64,000 nucleotides of DNA from Streptomyces barringtoniae (GCF_020819595.1 NZ_JAJHNP010000014.1:62001-126000); one strand, 5' to 3'; numbered from the stretch's first letter, positions 36,093 through 45,283 are shown. The notes: generated from the sequence alone by a model not told the origin. Numbers and translations are program-made.

Positions 36093-36713
36093 ATGCGGAC
36101 ACCTCGGACTCCCGGTCACCGGCCCGCCTCCGGCTCGCCCGGTGAATCCTCGCGCGGGCCCGGGGTCCGAAGCCCTTTGGAACGGGCGGTGGACCGGTGG
36201 GAGCGCAGGCTGCGCGTCATCCTGACAGTCGTCACCCTCGTGGTGCTGCCGTTGGTGGCGTGGGGTGCCGGACAGGCGGTGTACGGCCACTACACGCAGG
36301 TACGACAGGTTCAGTTGGCCCGACTGCATCCCGTCGCGGCGCGGCTGCTGACGGACGCGAGGTCGTCCGGTGACCGCCGCGGGGCGCAGCCGGGCTTCCA
36401 TGCGCTGGTGCGCTGGAGCGACCGGGACGGCAGCCGAACGGGCACCGCGCCGGTCAGGGCATGGCTTCACCGGGGCGCCACGGCGACGGTATGGCTCGAC
36501 GCCCGCGGGGTCATCGCCGTTCCGCCCGAGAACCGGGACTTCGCCGTGACCGCCGGTGTGGCGATGGGCTTCGCGACGGCTTTCGGCGGCGTGGCTGCCG
36601 CCTACGGCGCCCGGCGGGGCATCTACCGCAGCATCGACCGCCGACGCCTCGCCCAGTGGAACCGCGAGTGGGAGCGCGTGGAGCCCGGGTGGGTGACGCG
36701 CTACGGGCGTTGA
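36093..36713 (+). CDS. Rv1733c-like membrane protein
   Basis: A 206-residue protein with helix 1 near residues 45-67 (ILTVVTLVVLPLVAWGAGQAVYG), an extracytoplasmic region of about 85 residues, helix 2 (VTAGVAMGFATAFGGVAAAYG) and a basic cytosolic tail. The segment GTAPVRAWLHRGATATVWLDARG is typical of the Rv1733c family, a DosR-regulon antigen of unknown function. ATG 36093 is chosen because GGAGG lies eight bases upstream; a longer GTG start at 36009 lacks one. Confidence 0.82.
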   Translation: MRTPRTPGHRPASGSPGESSRGPGVRSPLERAVDRWERRLRVILTVVTLVVLPLVAWGAGQAVYGHYTQVRQVQLARLHPVAARLLTDARSSGDRRGAQPGFHALVRWSDRDGSRTGTAPVRAWLHRGATATVWLDARGVIAVPPENRDFAVTAGVAMGFATAFGGVAAAYGARRGIYRSIDRRRLAQWNREWERVEPGWVTRYGR

Positions 36714-36846
36714 CGGCACCGTCGCTCCCGTCGCCCGTCATGCCGCCGGATGCTCATCGCTGGCGGTGCGGCGAGGGGGCCCTCAGCGTGGTGAACAGAG
36801 GTGCACCGGCCCGGCGGGCACAGACACCGAAAGAGATGTGGGACGC

Positions 36847-37290
36847 ATGGACAAGGATGCCTCCGAGCACCGGGTGGTGGTCGGTGTCGACGGGTCGCAG
36901 TCCTCGTACGAGGCCCTGCGCTGGGCAGTGCGCTATGCCGGCCTGGTCGGCGGCACCGTGGACGCGGTCGCGGTGTGGGAGCTGCCGGGCCTGTACGGCT
37001 GGTCGGGGCCCGCTGTGGACCTGGACGTCGACGAAGACGAGACCCGGCAGAAGATGAACCAGGAACTGATCGATGTTCTCGGCGCGGGAGCTGCCGACGC
37101 GGTCCGGACCCACGTGGTGCACGGCAACCCCGCCGACGTCCTGCTGAGAGCAGCCGAAGGAGCCGAGGTCGTGGTCGTCGGCAGCCGGGGCAGGGGCGGG
37201 TTCGCCCGTGCCCTGCTCGGCTCTGTCAGCCAGCATGTGTCGCAGCATGCGAGCTGCCCGGTCGTGATCGTGCGCTGCCAGAAGCAGTGA
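36847..37290 (+). CDS. Universal stress protein, single domain
   Basis: A 147-residue single-domain USP. VVVGVDGSQSSYEALRWAV at the start and GSRGRGGFARALLGSVSQHV at the end keep the full G-x2-G-x9-G-S nucleotide loop, so ATP binding is expected. It is the only complete single-domain USP of six here. It converges on the TrkA gene at 37325, separated by a 10-G run. Confidence 0.92.
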   Translation: MDKDASEHRVVVGVDGSQSSYEALRWAVRYAGLVGGTVDAVAVWELPGLYGWSGPAVDLDVDEDETRQKMNQELIDVLGAGAADAVRTHVVHGNPADVLLRAAEGAEVVVVGSRGRGGFARALLGSVSQHVSQHASCPVVIVRCQKQ

Positions 37291-37310
37291 CGCGAAGCCG
37301 GTCCCGTGCC

Positions 37311-37320
37311 GGGGGGGGGG
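37311..37320. repeat. Run of ten G between convergent genes
   Basis: Uninterrupted G tract in the 34-bp gap between the USP stop (37290) and the TrkA stop (37325). Its length is a likely source of read or replication slippage; no gene is disrupted by it. Confidence 0.9.
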
Positions 37321-37324
37321 CAGC

Positions 37325-37981
37325 TCACTGGAAGGCCGCGTGGATCTCCTGCTCGGTCGCCTCGTGCGACACGAGCAGCAACTCGTCGCCGGGGAGCAGC
37401 CGCACCTCGGGACTTGGGACAGTGGGCTGCCCGCCGCGTACGACGGTGGCGACCACGGTGCCGGCGGGCAGGGAGACCTCGCCCAGCGTGTGACCGGCGG
37501 CCCGGGACCGTTCGGTGATCGCGGTCTCGATGACCTCGACACCGGCCTTGCTCAGTCGCAGCAGGGCCACCGTGTCCGTGGCTCCGGTGGCTTCCTCGAT
37601 GAGGGAGATCAGCGGGGTGGCGGCGGGCACCGCCGCGTCCACGCCCCACCGCTGGTCGAAGAGCCAGGCGTTCTCCGCCTCGTTGACGCGCGCGGCAACC
37701 CGCCCCACCCCGAACTGCCGCTTCGCCAGCAGGCTGATGACCAGGTTGTCCTCGTCGCGGCCGGTGACCGCGATGACGAGGTCGCAGGCCAGCGCGCCCG
37801 CGCTCTCCAACAGACCCGGCTCGCAGGCGTCCCCCCTCACGAGGCGCACGTGCGGCAGGCCTCCGAGTTCCGCCACGCGCTCGTCGTCGTACTCGACGAG
37901 GGTGACGTCGTTGCGGGCGGCGGACAGCACCTGGGCGATCTGGGTGCCGAGTCGGCCCGCGCCCGCGATCAGGACCTTCAC
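37325..37981 (-). CDS. TrkA-type potassium channel/transporter regulatory subunit
   Basis: A 218-residue RCK protein. The N-terminal Rossmann domain has VLIAGAGRLGTQIAQVL and the acidic VEYDDERV for NAD(H) binding; a C-terminal RCK_C domain has GHTLGEVSLPAGTVVATVVR. It is last in the DUF1918-USP-nitroreductase-CBS-ATPase-TrkA-TrkA operon and overlaps the preceding trkA by 4 nt. No TrkH/KtrB channel subunit is in the window. Confidence 0.9.
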   Translation of the reverse strand: MKVLIAGAGRLGTQIAQVLSAARNDVTLVEYDDERVAELGGLPHVRLVRGDACEPGLLESAGALACDLVIAVTGRDEDNLVISLLAKRQFGVGRVAARVNEAENAWLFDQRWGVDAAVPAATPLISLIEEATGATDTVALLRLSKAGVEVIETAITERSRAAGHTLGEVSLPAGTVVATVVRGGQPTVPSPEVRLLPGDELLLVSHEATEQEIHAAFQ

Positions 37982-38637
37982 GTTCCCAGCTCCTTGTCGA
38001 GAAAGCCGCTCAGCCGGCCCAGCGCCGTTGCGGCGACACCGAAAGTGACGAGGTCGCCGGGCTCGGCCAGGACACCGCGTGCGGGGAGCAGCGAGCGGTC
38101 GCCACGGGTGATCTCCACGACCCGGATCTCGCCGTCGACGTCGAACTCCGTGACCTGCCGTCCGGTGAGATAGGACGGCAGCTGGGAGCGGACGAGGAGC
38201 GTCTCGCCGTTGCCGAAGGAGACCTCCGGTGTGAGGTGCCGGTGCAGCAGCATCTGGTGGATGCGGCCCACGGCCCAGCGGACGCTGGAGATGGTCGGGA
38301 TTCCCAGGTCCCGGTAGATGTCGGCGCGGCGTGGATCGTGGATGCGGGCGAGGACGATCGGGACCCGGTACGTCTCCTTGGCGGTGCGCGCGCTGACGAT
38401 GTTGCTGTTGTCCCCGGAGGTGACGGCGACGAACGCGTCCGCATGGGCGATGCCGGCCGATTCCAGCGCGGACCGGCTGAAGCCGTTCCCGACGTGGAAG
38501 GCGCCGGGGAAGCCCGGTGACAACCTCTGCCGCGCTTTGGGCTGGCGGTCGATGAGGCGGACGTCGTGGCCCTCGGTGACGAGTTGCGTGGCCAGGGTGG
38601 CCCCGAGCCGACCGCAGCCCGCGATGATCACTCTCAT
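37978..38637 (-). CDS. TrkA-type potassium uptake regulatory subunit (paralogue)
   Basis: A 219-residue RCK protein: RVIIAGCGRLGATLATQL and LIDRQPKARQRL for nucleotide binding, VAVTSGDNSNIVSARTAKE, and a C-terminal domain with YLTGRQVTEFDVDGEIRVV. Tandem trkA genes are common in actinobacteria and the products probably form a hetero-oligomeric gating ring. Overlaps the P2 ATPase stop and the second trkA start by 4 nt each. Confidence 0.9.
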   Translation of the reverse strand: MRVIIAGCGRLGATLATQLVTEGHDVRLIDRQPKARQRLSPGFPGAFHVGNGFSRSALESAGIAHADAFVAVTSGDNSNIVSARTAKETYRVPIVLARIHDPRRADIYRDLGIPTISSVRWAVGRIHQMLLHRHLTPEVSFGNGETLLVRSQLPSYLTGRQVTEFDVDGEIRVVEITRGDRSLLPARGVLAEPGDLVTFGVAATALGRLSGFLDKELGT

Positions 38638-41489
38638 GGCGTTCCTCCCTTCGGGGATGCTCTCCGGTGCCGCAGCGTCCACTTGCGGAGTTCCTCGGCC
38701 GCCAGCAGCAGTGCTCCGAACGCCACCAGGACCGCCCAGTCGGCTGGGGCCAGCGGCGCGGTGTTGAAGACGGCCTGGAGCGGTGGCGCGTAGCTGATGG
38801 CGGCCATCAGTCCGATGCCGAAGCAGCCGGCGGCCAGCAGCCACGGATTGCTCAGCAGACCGGCTCGGAAGACGCTCTGCCGGTCGGTGCGCACGGCCAG
38901 CGCGTTGAAGAACTGGCTGACGACGATGCCGGCCTGGACCATGGTGATCGCCTCGCGGTAGACGGGGTTGTCCTTGGTGAAGTCCGCGTAGGGGATGCCG
39001 GAGGCGTGGATGTGCCAGAAGAAGACGGCGCACACGCCGAGGGCCTGGATACCCCCCAGGAAGAGGATGCGGCCCATGACGGCGGCCGAGAAGAGCCGCT
39101 CCTGGCGGGGCCTCGGCGGGCTGTTCATGACGTCGGGTTCCATCGGTTCCGCGCCGAGCGCGAGGGCGGGCAGCACGTCGGAGCCGAGGTCGATGGCGAG
39201 GATCTGTACGGCCGTGATCGGCACCAGCGGAAACCCGGCGAAGGTCGCCGCGAGGATCGGCATGAGTTCGGCGATGTTGTGGCTGAAGAGGTAGATCAGG
39301 AACTTGCGGATGTTGCGGTAGACCGAGCGGCCCAGTCCCACCGCGGTCGTGATGGAGGCGAAGGAGTCGTCGAGCAGCACCATCACGGCGGCCTCGCGGG
39401 CGACGTCGGTGCCGGAGGCGCCCATGGCGACGCCGATGTCGGCGTGCTTGAGGGCCGGGGCGTCGTTGGCCCCGTCGCCGGTGACGGCTACGACCTCTCC
39501 GCGCCGCTGCAGCGCGGTGACCACCCGCATCTTGTGCTCGGGGCTGACGCGGCACAGCAGTAGTTCGGTGGAGCCGGCCAGCAGGTCGTCCAGCCCGCTG
39601 TCGTCCATCGTGTCCAGCTGGGTGCCGGTCGCCACGGCCGGAGCCGTCTCGCGCACGATGCCGACGCGACGGGCGACCGCCTCCGCGGTCAGCGGATGGT
39701 CCCCGGTGACCATGACGATGCGGATCCCGGCCCGCCGGCACGAGTCCACCGCGTCCCGTACCTCTGGCCGGGGCGGGTCGTACATCCCGGCGAGCCCCAG
39801 CAGGGTCAGCTCCGACTCGACATGCGCGATCGGCGGCCGAGGCCCGGAGACCTGCCGTCGGGCGACCGCCAGCACGCGCAGGCCCTGCCCGGCCATGCCG
39901 TCCGCGGCTGCGACCACACGGCTGCGATCGGCCTCCGTCAGCGGCGTCTTCCCGTCACCGTGGTCGAGGGCGTCGCAGCGGGTGAGCAGTTCGAGGGGGG
40001 CGCCTTTGGTACATGCGAAATACGTCCCGTCGCTGTCGCGATGGACGGTGCTCATCAGTTTCCGCGCCGAGTCGAAGGGATACTCCGCCACCCGGGGTGC
40101 CCGCATCTCCTCCTCGGCGGGGTCCAGACCGGCCTTCATGGCCGCCACCAGCAGCGCACCCTCGGTGGTGTCTCCCAGCACCCGCCACGCGTCCCGTCCG
40201 GTGGGCCGCACCAGTCGGGCGTTGCTGCACAGAGCTGCCGCCCGCAGCAGCTCCCGTACGGGCGGGGCGTCGGCGATCTCACCCACCGGCGCGTACCCCA
40301 CTCCCGCCGCGGCGTGCGACACCCCGTCCGCCCACAGCTGCACGACGGTCATCTCGGCCTGCGTGAGAGTGCCCGTCTTGTCGGTGCAGATCACGCTGGT
40401 CGAACCCAGGGCCTCCACGGCGAGCAACTGCTTGACCAGTGCGTGCCGACGGGCCATGCGACGGACACCGATCGCCAGCGACACGGAGAGCGTGGCCGGC
40501 AGCCCCTCGGGCACGAGAGCGACCATAACTCCCAGCGAGAAGACGAACGTGTCGACGAATGGCTGCCCGCTGGGCACGCGCACCGCGAACAGGGCGGCGC
40601 CGGTTGCGAGTGCCACAGCCGCGACCCGGCGGGCCATGACGGCGACCTGCCGCTGCAGTGGGGTCTGCTGCCTGGGGGCGGCGGCGGTGAGCCGGAAGAT
40701 CCTCCCGAACTCGGTGGCCGTGCCGGTGGCGAACACGACGGCCTTGCCGGTGCCGGCGACCAGATCGGTACCCATGAAGACGCAGTTGCGTGCCTCCAGC
40801 GGCGGCCCCGGCGGCACGGGTTCCGCGATGCGCGTGACGGGATCGCTCTCACCGGTGAGCGCGGCGTTGTTGACGGCCGCTTCTTGAGCCTCGACCAGCC
40901 GGCAGTCGGCCGGGACCGCGTCGCCGGCCTCCAGGACCACCACATCGCCCGGCACCAGATCCCGCGCGGACGACTCCCGCCGTTCCCCGTCCCGCAGTAC
41001 CCGGCAGGTGTGCGGCACCATCGCCTGCAAGGACTCTGCGGTGCGCTCGGCGGAGTACTCCTGTGCGAAACCGATGCCGGCGTTCAGCAGCACCACACCG
41101 AGAATGGCCAGGGCCAGTTGCAGGGTGGCCGGGTCCCGGGGCTGTCCCAGCCAGTAGGCGAGGAACGTGATCGCCGCGGAGACGAGTAGGACGACCGCGA
41201 AGAGGTCGGTGAACTGGGCGAGCAGCCGACGCCATAGCTGGCCGTGGCTCGCTTCGGGCAGCTCGTTGGGGCCGTAGCGGTCCCGTCGGGCGGTGGTCTC
41301 GGCCGGTGTCAGACCGCGCGGGGAGCTTTCCAGAGCGGCGAAGACCGCGGGAACCGGCAGGGAGGGGATCGACGGCACAGGGGTGCTCGGCCGGTCCGTG
41401 GGTGGCGCCTGTGCCGCGGTCTCGCCGCCCGCCGCCGGACCGTCCTCGTGGAGCGCGGTCGTGCCCTGCCGGGCCTGTTCAGGGTTCAT
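38634..41489 (-). CDS. P2-type cation-transporting ATPase (CtpF-like)
   Basis: A 951-residue pump. It has a cation_ATPase_N domain (LTPAETTARRDRYGPNEL), actuator motif LTGES, TM4 motif VPEGLPAT typical of Ca2+/Na+-type P2 pumps, phosphorylation motif ICTDKTGTLT, and hinge TGDGANDAPALK. The C-terminal helices contain LAIDLGSDVLPALALG. The first about 50 residues are a Pro/Ala-rich extension. CtpF (Rv1997) is the P2 ATPase of the mycobacterial DosR regulon. It overlaps the CBS gene (11 nt) and trkA (4 nt), so ion pumping and potassium gating are controlled together. Confidence 0.92.
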   Translation of the reverse strand: MNPEQARQGTTALHEDGPAAGGETAAQAPPTDRPSTPVPSIPSLPVPAVFAALESSPRGLTPAETTARRDRYGPNELPEASHGQLWRRLLAQFTDLFAVVLLVSAAITFLAYWLGQPRDPATLQLALAILGVVLLNAGIGFAQEYSAERTAESLQAMVPHTCRVLRDGERRESSARDLVPGDVVVLEAGDAVPADCRLVEAQEAAVNNAALTGESDPVTRIAEPVPPGPPLEARNCVFMGTDLVAGTGKAVVFATGTATEFGRIFRLTAAAPRQQTPLQRQVAVMARRVAAVALATGAALFAVRVPSGQPFVDTFVFSLGVMVALVPEGLPATLSVSLAIGVRRMARRHALVKQLLAVEALGSTSVICTDKTGTLTQAEMTVVQLWADGVSHAAAGVGYAPVGEIADAPPVRELLRAAALCSNARLVRPTGRDAWRVLGDTTEGALLVAAMKAGLDPAEEEMRAPRVAEYPFDSARKLMSTVHRDSDGTYFACTKGAPLELLTRCDALDHGDGKTPLTEADRSRVVAAADGMAGQGLRVLAVARRQVSGPRPPIAHVESELTLLGLAGMYDPPRPEVRDAVDSCRRAGIRIVMVTGDHPLTAEAVARRVGIVRETAPAVATGTQLDTMDDSGLDDLLAGSTELLLCRVSPEHKMRVVTALQRRGEVVAVTGDGANDAPALKHADIGVAMGASGTDVAREAAVMVLLDDSFASITTAVGLGRSVYRNIRKFLIYLFSHNIAELMPILAATFAGFPLVPITAVQILAIDLGSDVLPALALGAEPMEPDVMNSPPRPRQERLFSAAVMGRILFLGGIQALGVCAVFFWHIHASGIPYADFTKDNPVYREAITMVQAGIVVSQFFNALAVRTDRQSVFRAGLLSNPWLLAAGCFGIGLMAAISYAPPLQAVFNTAPLAPADWAVLVAFGALLLAAEELRKWTLRHRRASPKGGTP

Positions 41490-41937
41490 CCGGGGCTCCG
41501 GCCTCCTGGGGCGGTCCCGGAGGCTCCTGCAGGACGCTCCAGGCCACCGGTCCCAGGAGGTCGGCGAACCGCCGGAAGAGGTCGAGGAAGAGGTCGTCGA
41601 TCGTCAGCACCCCCACCACCCGGCCCGCGTCCAGGACCGGAAGCCGGCGGACCCCCGTGCGACGGAACGTGCGATAGGCAGCCCCTAGATCCTCGACGGC
41701 CTCGACCGTGACGACGCGGGTCGACATCACCGCGTCCACCCGGGCCCTCGCGTCCAGGCCGCCGCCCATGCCACGAACGGCGAGGTCGCGGTCGGTGACG
41801 ATGCCGTGCAGTGCTCCGTCCTCGACCACCAGCACAGACCCGACGGCGCTCTCGGTCATCTGCCGGGCCACCTCGACCAGGGTGGCGTTCGGCGCCACGC
41901 ACACCGGAGGAGCCGTCATCACCTCGGAGACCTTCAT
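41479..41937 (-). CDS. CBS-domain pair protein (Hrp1-like)
   Basis: A 152-residue CBS pair without BON: VSEVMTAPPVCVAPNATLVE and HGIVTDRDLAVRGMG in CBS1, MSTRVVTVEAVEDLG and VVGVLTIDDLFLDL in CBS2. ATG 41937 follows GAGGAGGAG; an in-frame start at 41958 lacks a site. Size and layout match hypoxic response protein 1 (Rv2626c). Located between nitroreductase and P2 ATPase in the operon; it may sense adenylates for the pump or the TrkA subunits. Confidence 0.9.
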   Translation of the reverse strand: MKVSEVMTAPPVCVAPNATLVEVARQMTESAVGSVLVVEDGALHGIVTDRDLAVRGMGGGLDARARVDAVMSTRVVTVEAVEDLGAAYRTFRRTGVRRLPVLDAGRVVGVLTIDDLFLDLFRRFADLLGPVAWSVLQEPPGPPQEAGAPDEP

Positions 41938-41976
41938 GCGCTCCTCCTCGCTGTCCAATGGTTCGCAAGGTCCGAC

Positions 41977-42966
41977 TCAGAGAACGTCGAGCACTTCGGG
42001 CACCGCCCGCCGTGGGCTCGCGGGGCCTTCGGGGCCGTGACCGAGCCGGATGACCATCTGGACATGAGCCATCGCGGAGACGGGGTCGCGGACGGCCCAC
42101 CGGATCTCGGGCCACTCCAGGGGCTGGGAAGTGACCGAGGCGACGAGCCCGTCCGTCGTGGCCTGGAGCAGGACCCGTTCCAGTGCCTGACCGGCCGACA
42201 ACCAGTCCGCGGGCCCGTCGTGGGCCGTGCCCAGCAGGGCGATGTTCGGTTCCCTCTCGAAGGGCGCCCAGCCGCGTTCGGGCAGCGGACGACCGACGGC
42301 GAAGTCACGCACGGGGACCGAGGTGTGGCGCTGCCGAGGACCGAAAGCCTCGGCGGCGATGCCGTCAACGGCCCCGGCATTGCCGGAAGAGCCGGTGTGC
42401 GCCCAGCGCGCCGTCTCCTCACGCACGTCCGGCGCGAGCGCCTCCCTGCCCTCGGCATCCCGCACCAGCTCCAGGATCGACTGCACGTGCCATGCGCCGG
42501 GGAACAGCAGCTGTGCGCCCTCGGCGAGCGCAGCTTCCTGCAACGTCTCCTGCACGGCGACGGGGAGCGTCTCCTCGCGGAAGGGGAAGCGGCTGGAGTG
42601 ACGGCGATGGATCGCAGGACTCAGCCGGGCGAGCGCCCCGTCGGGGGTTCCCGTGCCGCACAGATGCGCCTCGGCGAGGAACTCCGGGCAGGCCGGGTCC
42701 GGTAGCAACCGGACGACCGGCGCGAGCCCGGCTGCCGCGGCGGCCACGCGCAGGTTGAGCAGCGCGGCGCCGCACCCCACGTGCAGGCCGCGGTTCTCGG
42801 GGTCGGTTCGCGGGAGTGCCCGCTCCAGGTCCGCGTACAGCCGCAGGACACCGGTGTCCCGCAGGTAGCGGAAGGTCCAGGGCTGGGCGTTGTGCAGCGA
42901 GGGCGCCGCCGCGGCATCCGCCACGAGCCCGGCGACGGTGTCCACGTCGAGAGGTTGTGCAGTCAC
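41977..42966 (-). CDS. Acg-family nitroreductase-fold protein
   Basis: A 329-residue protein with the Acg-type N terminus AAAAPSLHNAQPWTFRYL and conserved IHRRHSSRFPFREETLP; the duplicated nitroreductase fold ends with SQPLEWPEIRWAVRD. Acg (Rv2032), one of the strongest DosR targets, binds FMN but has a lid that closes the site, suggesting flavin storage rather than catalysis. Start is GTG 42966, 30 nt after the USP stop. Confidence 0.88.
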   Translation of the reverse strand: MTAQPLDVDTVAGLVADAAAAPSLHNAQPWTFRYLRDTGVLRLYADLERALPRTDPENRGLHVGCGAALLNLRVAAAAAGLAPVVRLLPDPACPEFLAEAHLCGTGTPDGALARLSPAIHRRHSSRFPFREETLPVAVQETLQEAALAEGAQLLFPGAWHVQSILELVRDAEGREALAPDVREETARWAHTGSSGNAGAVDGIAAEAFGPRQRHTSVPVRDFAVGRPLPERGWAPFEREPNIALLGTAHDGPADWLSAGQALERVLLQATTDGLVASVTSQPLEWPEIRWAVRDPVSAMAHVQMVIRLGHGPEGPASPRRAVPEVLDVL

Positions 42967-42996
42967 GGCGGCTTCCCTTCGTGCCGGTCTGCCGGT

Positions 42997-43875
42997 TCAC
43001 TCGCGGGTCGGTACGGCGATGAGAGGGCAGCGGGCGTGGTGCAGCACGCCTTGGCTGACCGAGCCCAGCAGCATGCCGGCGAAGCCTCCGCGGCCCCGGG
43101 TCCCCACCACCAGACCCAACGCATGCGCCGAGGCGTCGGTGAGCACCTGGACGGGATGCCCGACGAGCACTTCGTGGTGCAGGTCCACCTCGGGATAGCG
43201 GGCGTGGCGTCCTGCCACGATTTCCGAGAGGAGCCGTCGGCACTCCTGCTGCGGCTGGTGCTCGTCGAAGACCCTCAGCGCTCCGGGCTCCCAGACGAGC
43301 AGGGCCCGCAGCCGGGCGCCGCGCAGGGCCGCCTCCTCGAACGCCACGTCGACCGCGGCGGCGGAGTGCTCGCTGCCGTCCACACCGACGACGAAGTACG
43401 CCGGCTCCTCGGTGATGTGTTCCGGCTCGGGGACGACCACCAGGGGACAGCGCGTACGGGCCATGACCGGCAGGGCAACCGACGCGGAGCCGAACACCTC
43501 CTGCTTCCGGCTCAGGTGCCGCGATCCCAGCACGACGGCGGTGGCGTCGCGGCTCTGCTCGCGCAGCACCCACACCGGATCGCCCTCCGCGAGCAGCGCG
43601 TCGACCTGGAGCTGCGGGTGCCGGGCCGCCACGAAGTCCACGGCCTGCCCCAGCACCTGTTGGCCGGCCTTGTGCAGAGCCTCGTTCCACTCCTCCCACG
43701 ACGGCGGGACTTCCTGCCTCCGATAGCCCCTGGTGGGCATGCCCTCGACGTGGACGGCGCGCAACGGCAGCCGACGGCGGGCGGCCTCGTCGGCCGCCCA
43801 GGCCAGTGCCATCCGGTGGACGGGATCGGGATCGACACCCACCACGATCGGCCGGCGGTCACCGGGCCCGGACAT
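42997..43875 (-). CDS. Universal stress protein, two tandem Usp domains
   Basis: A 292-residue protein. Domain 1 starts IVVGVDPDPVH and carries GSRHLSRKQEVFGSASVAL, an altered loop. Domain 2 starts FVVGVDGSEHS and ends GTRGRGGFAGMLLGSVSQGV with an intact ATP-binding loop. ATG overlaps the DUF1918 gene by 17 nt. Position in the operon next to the Acg-type gene mirrors USP-acg neighbourhoods (Rv2028c-Rv2032) in M. tuberculosis. Confidence 0.92.
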   Translation of the reverse strand: MSGPGDRRPIVVGVDPDPVHRMALAWAADEAARRRLPLRAVHVEGMPTRGYRRQEVPPSWEEWNEALHKAGQQVLGQAVDFVAARHPQLQVDALLAEGDPVWVLREQSRDATAVVLGSRHLSRKQEVFGSASVALPVMARTRCPLVVVPEPEHITEEPAYFVVGVDGSEHSAAAVDVAFEEAALRGARLRALLVWEPGALRVFDEHQPQQECRRLLSEIVAGRHARYPEVDLHHEVLVGHPVQVLTDASAHALGLVVGTRGRGGFAGMLLGSVSQGVLHHARCPLIAVPTRE

Positions 43876-44146
43876 GCCCGCCTCCGCTCACCAAGTGCCG
43901 GACGTACGCATCAGGACCCGGGAAGTACAGGGTCACTCGTCCGTCCTCGGCCCACCGTACGTCGTAGGGCGGGCTGCCGTCCTGATGGTGGAGGCCGACG
44001 ATCTCGCCGTCGCGCGCGACGACCCCGGCCGTGGTCCCACTTACCACGATCTCGTCGCCCACACGGGCGCGCATGGAGGTGCCTGTTGCCTCTGGACCGG
44101 CCTGCGCGACGGCCTGCGCGTTCTTCGCTGGTGCGGGAAAGGACAT
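43859..44146 (-). CDS. DUF1918 protein, first gene of the ion-homeostasis operon
   Basis: A 95-residue protein. The DUF1918 domain spans residues about 25-85: MRARVGDEIVVSG, GEIVGLHHQDGSPPYDVRW and VTLYFPGPDAYVRHL. ATG 44146 is supported by GGAGG upstream; an internal ATG at 44074 would give just the domain. The family is small, SH3-like and of unknown function. Here it leads a seven-gene operon ending at 37325. Confidence 0.85.
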   Translation of the reverse strand: MSFPAPAKNAQAVAQAGPEATGTSMRARVGDEIVVSGTTAGVVARDGEIVGLHHQDGSPPYDVRWAEDGRVTLYFPGPDAYVRHLVSGGGHVRAR

Positions 44147-44227
44147 CGCCCTCGCCTCCTCCCTGCGGTGGCGCGGAGGGATGCCGCCGCCACTTCCATG
44201 GAAGGCGTTGGCAGCGCCTGCCTGCCA

Positions 44228-44241
44228 GGGGCCGATGGTCC
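44228..44241. promoter_or_regulatory. Candidate DevR/OsdR-type box, ion-homeostasis operon
   Basis: GGGCCGATGGTCCC, 10 of 10 defined positions, context CAG-box-CAC. It is 82 bp upstream of the DUF1918 ATG at 44146, matching the spacing at 2118 and 7989. Confidence 0.5.
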
Positions 44242-44281
44242 CCACCGGAGGCCTGCCGACCCTCCGCCGTCACGCGGCAGG

Positions 44282-45151
44282 TCAGTGTCCGGAGACCGAG
44301 AGCGTGGCGGAATGCGGGCCGGCAACGTCCGACGGCGCGGGGCGGTGCTCCGGGCACCGGCGGACTTCGATGTCGGCTCGTACCGAGGCCGTCAGATGGT
44401 CGAGCGCCTCGGACCGCACCGGGCGGACCGGCTCGGGATTCTCGATCCGGCGCGCCGAGCCGGGCAGATCGGCCAGGTCCTCGCGGAGCCGCTTGCACGC
44501 GTCCAGCCAGTGGTCCGGCGCCCCCGTCCGCCGCCCACGCCGCATGACCGTGCGCAGCAGCGGCTGTGCGGAGTCCGGTGGTTCCTCGGCCGCCAGGGCG
44601 ATGACGTCCGGCCGCCCGGACCGGCGGAAGACCTGCTTGCGGCCCGGGGCCGTGACCTTCGCCGAGGACAGTTTCATCACGGGACGGCCGTCGTACTCGA
44701 CGAGCTTGTAGGCGGCGCCCAGGTACGGGGCGTCCGCGGCGACGCCCACCTTCGTGCCCACGGCGTACACGTCGATCGAGGCTCCGGCGCGTATGAGCCG
44801 GTCCACCCCGTACTCGTCGAGTCCGCCGCTGGCCACGATCCGTACGTCGGTCAGCCCGGCGGCGTCGAGCAGCGCGCGCGACCGCCGCGAAAGTGCGTCG
44901 AGGTCTCCACTGTCCAGGCGGATCGCGCAGCCGGGACCATGCCGCAGATCGGCCAGGACCCGGGCCGCGATCCTGACACCTTGATACGTGTCATAGGTGT
45001 CGACGAGGAAGGTGACCGGACCGGGGTGACAGCGGGCGAGTGCGCGGAACGCCTCCTCCTCACCGGGGAAGGCTTCGATGTAGGAGTGGGCCATGGTGCC
45101 CGAGGCCGGAATGCCCAAGGATGCGGCGGCGACGACGTTGCTGGTGCTGGT
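44282..45151 (-). pseudogene. Nicotinate phosphoribosyltransferase, 5'-truncated
   Basis: About 290 codons of the C-terminal part: TSNVVAAASLGIPASGTMAH, VDTYDTYQGV, AIRLDSGDLDALSRRSR, VRIVASGGLDEYGVDRLI and YAVGTKVGVAADAPYLGAAYKL are typical of the NAD salvage enzyme that joins nicotinate to PRPP. The N-terminal 150-200 residues, including the first part of the barrel, are absent. Homology starts abruptly at 45151, where it is fused to an excisionase-like remnant. Inactive as read. Confidence 0.85.
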
Positions 45152-45283
45152 TGGTGATCTCCAACTGTGGTTTGGCGCTACGGCCGTTCCCGAACTTGTA
45201 GGGGGCGAGGCCGAGTTTCGGTGCATCTCGGTACCCCCACGTGATCGACATGTTGAGTACTCGGCGGTCTGCTTGGCGTTCAT
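45147..45283 (-). pseudogene. Frameshifted excisionase-like helix-turn-helix remnant
   Basis: ATG 45283 opens MNAKQTAEY; after one missing base the next frame reads MSITWGYRDAPKLGLAPYKF and GNGRSAKPQLEI. Together this is a MerR/Xis-type HTH as found beside integrases of actinomycete integrative elements. The fusion to the nicotinate phosphoribosyltransferase fragment at 45147-45151 looks like a recombination or deletion scar. No integrase gene is in the window. Confidence 0.6.
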
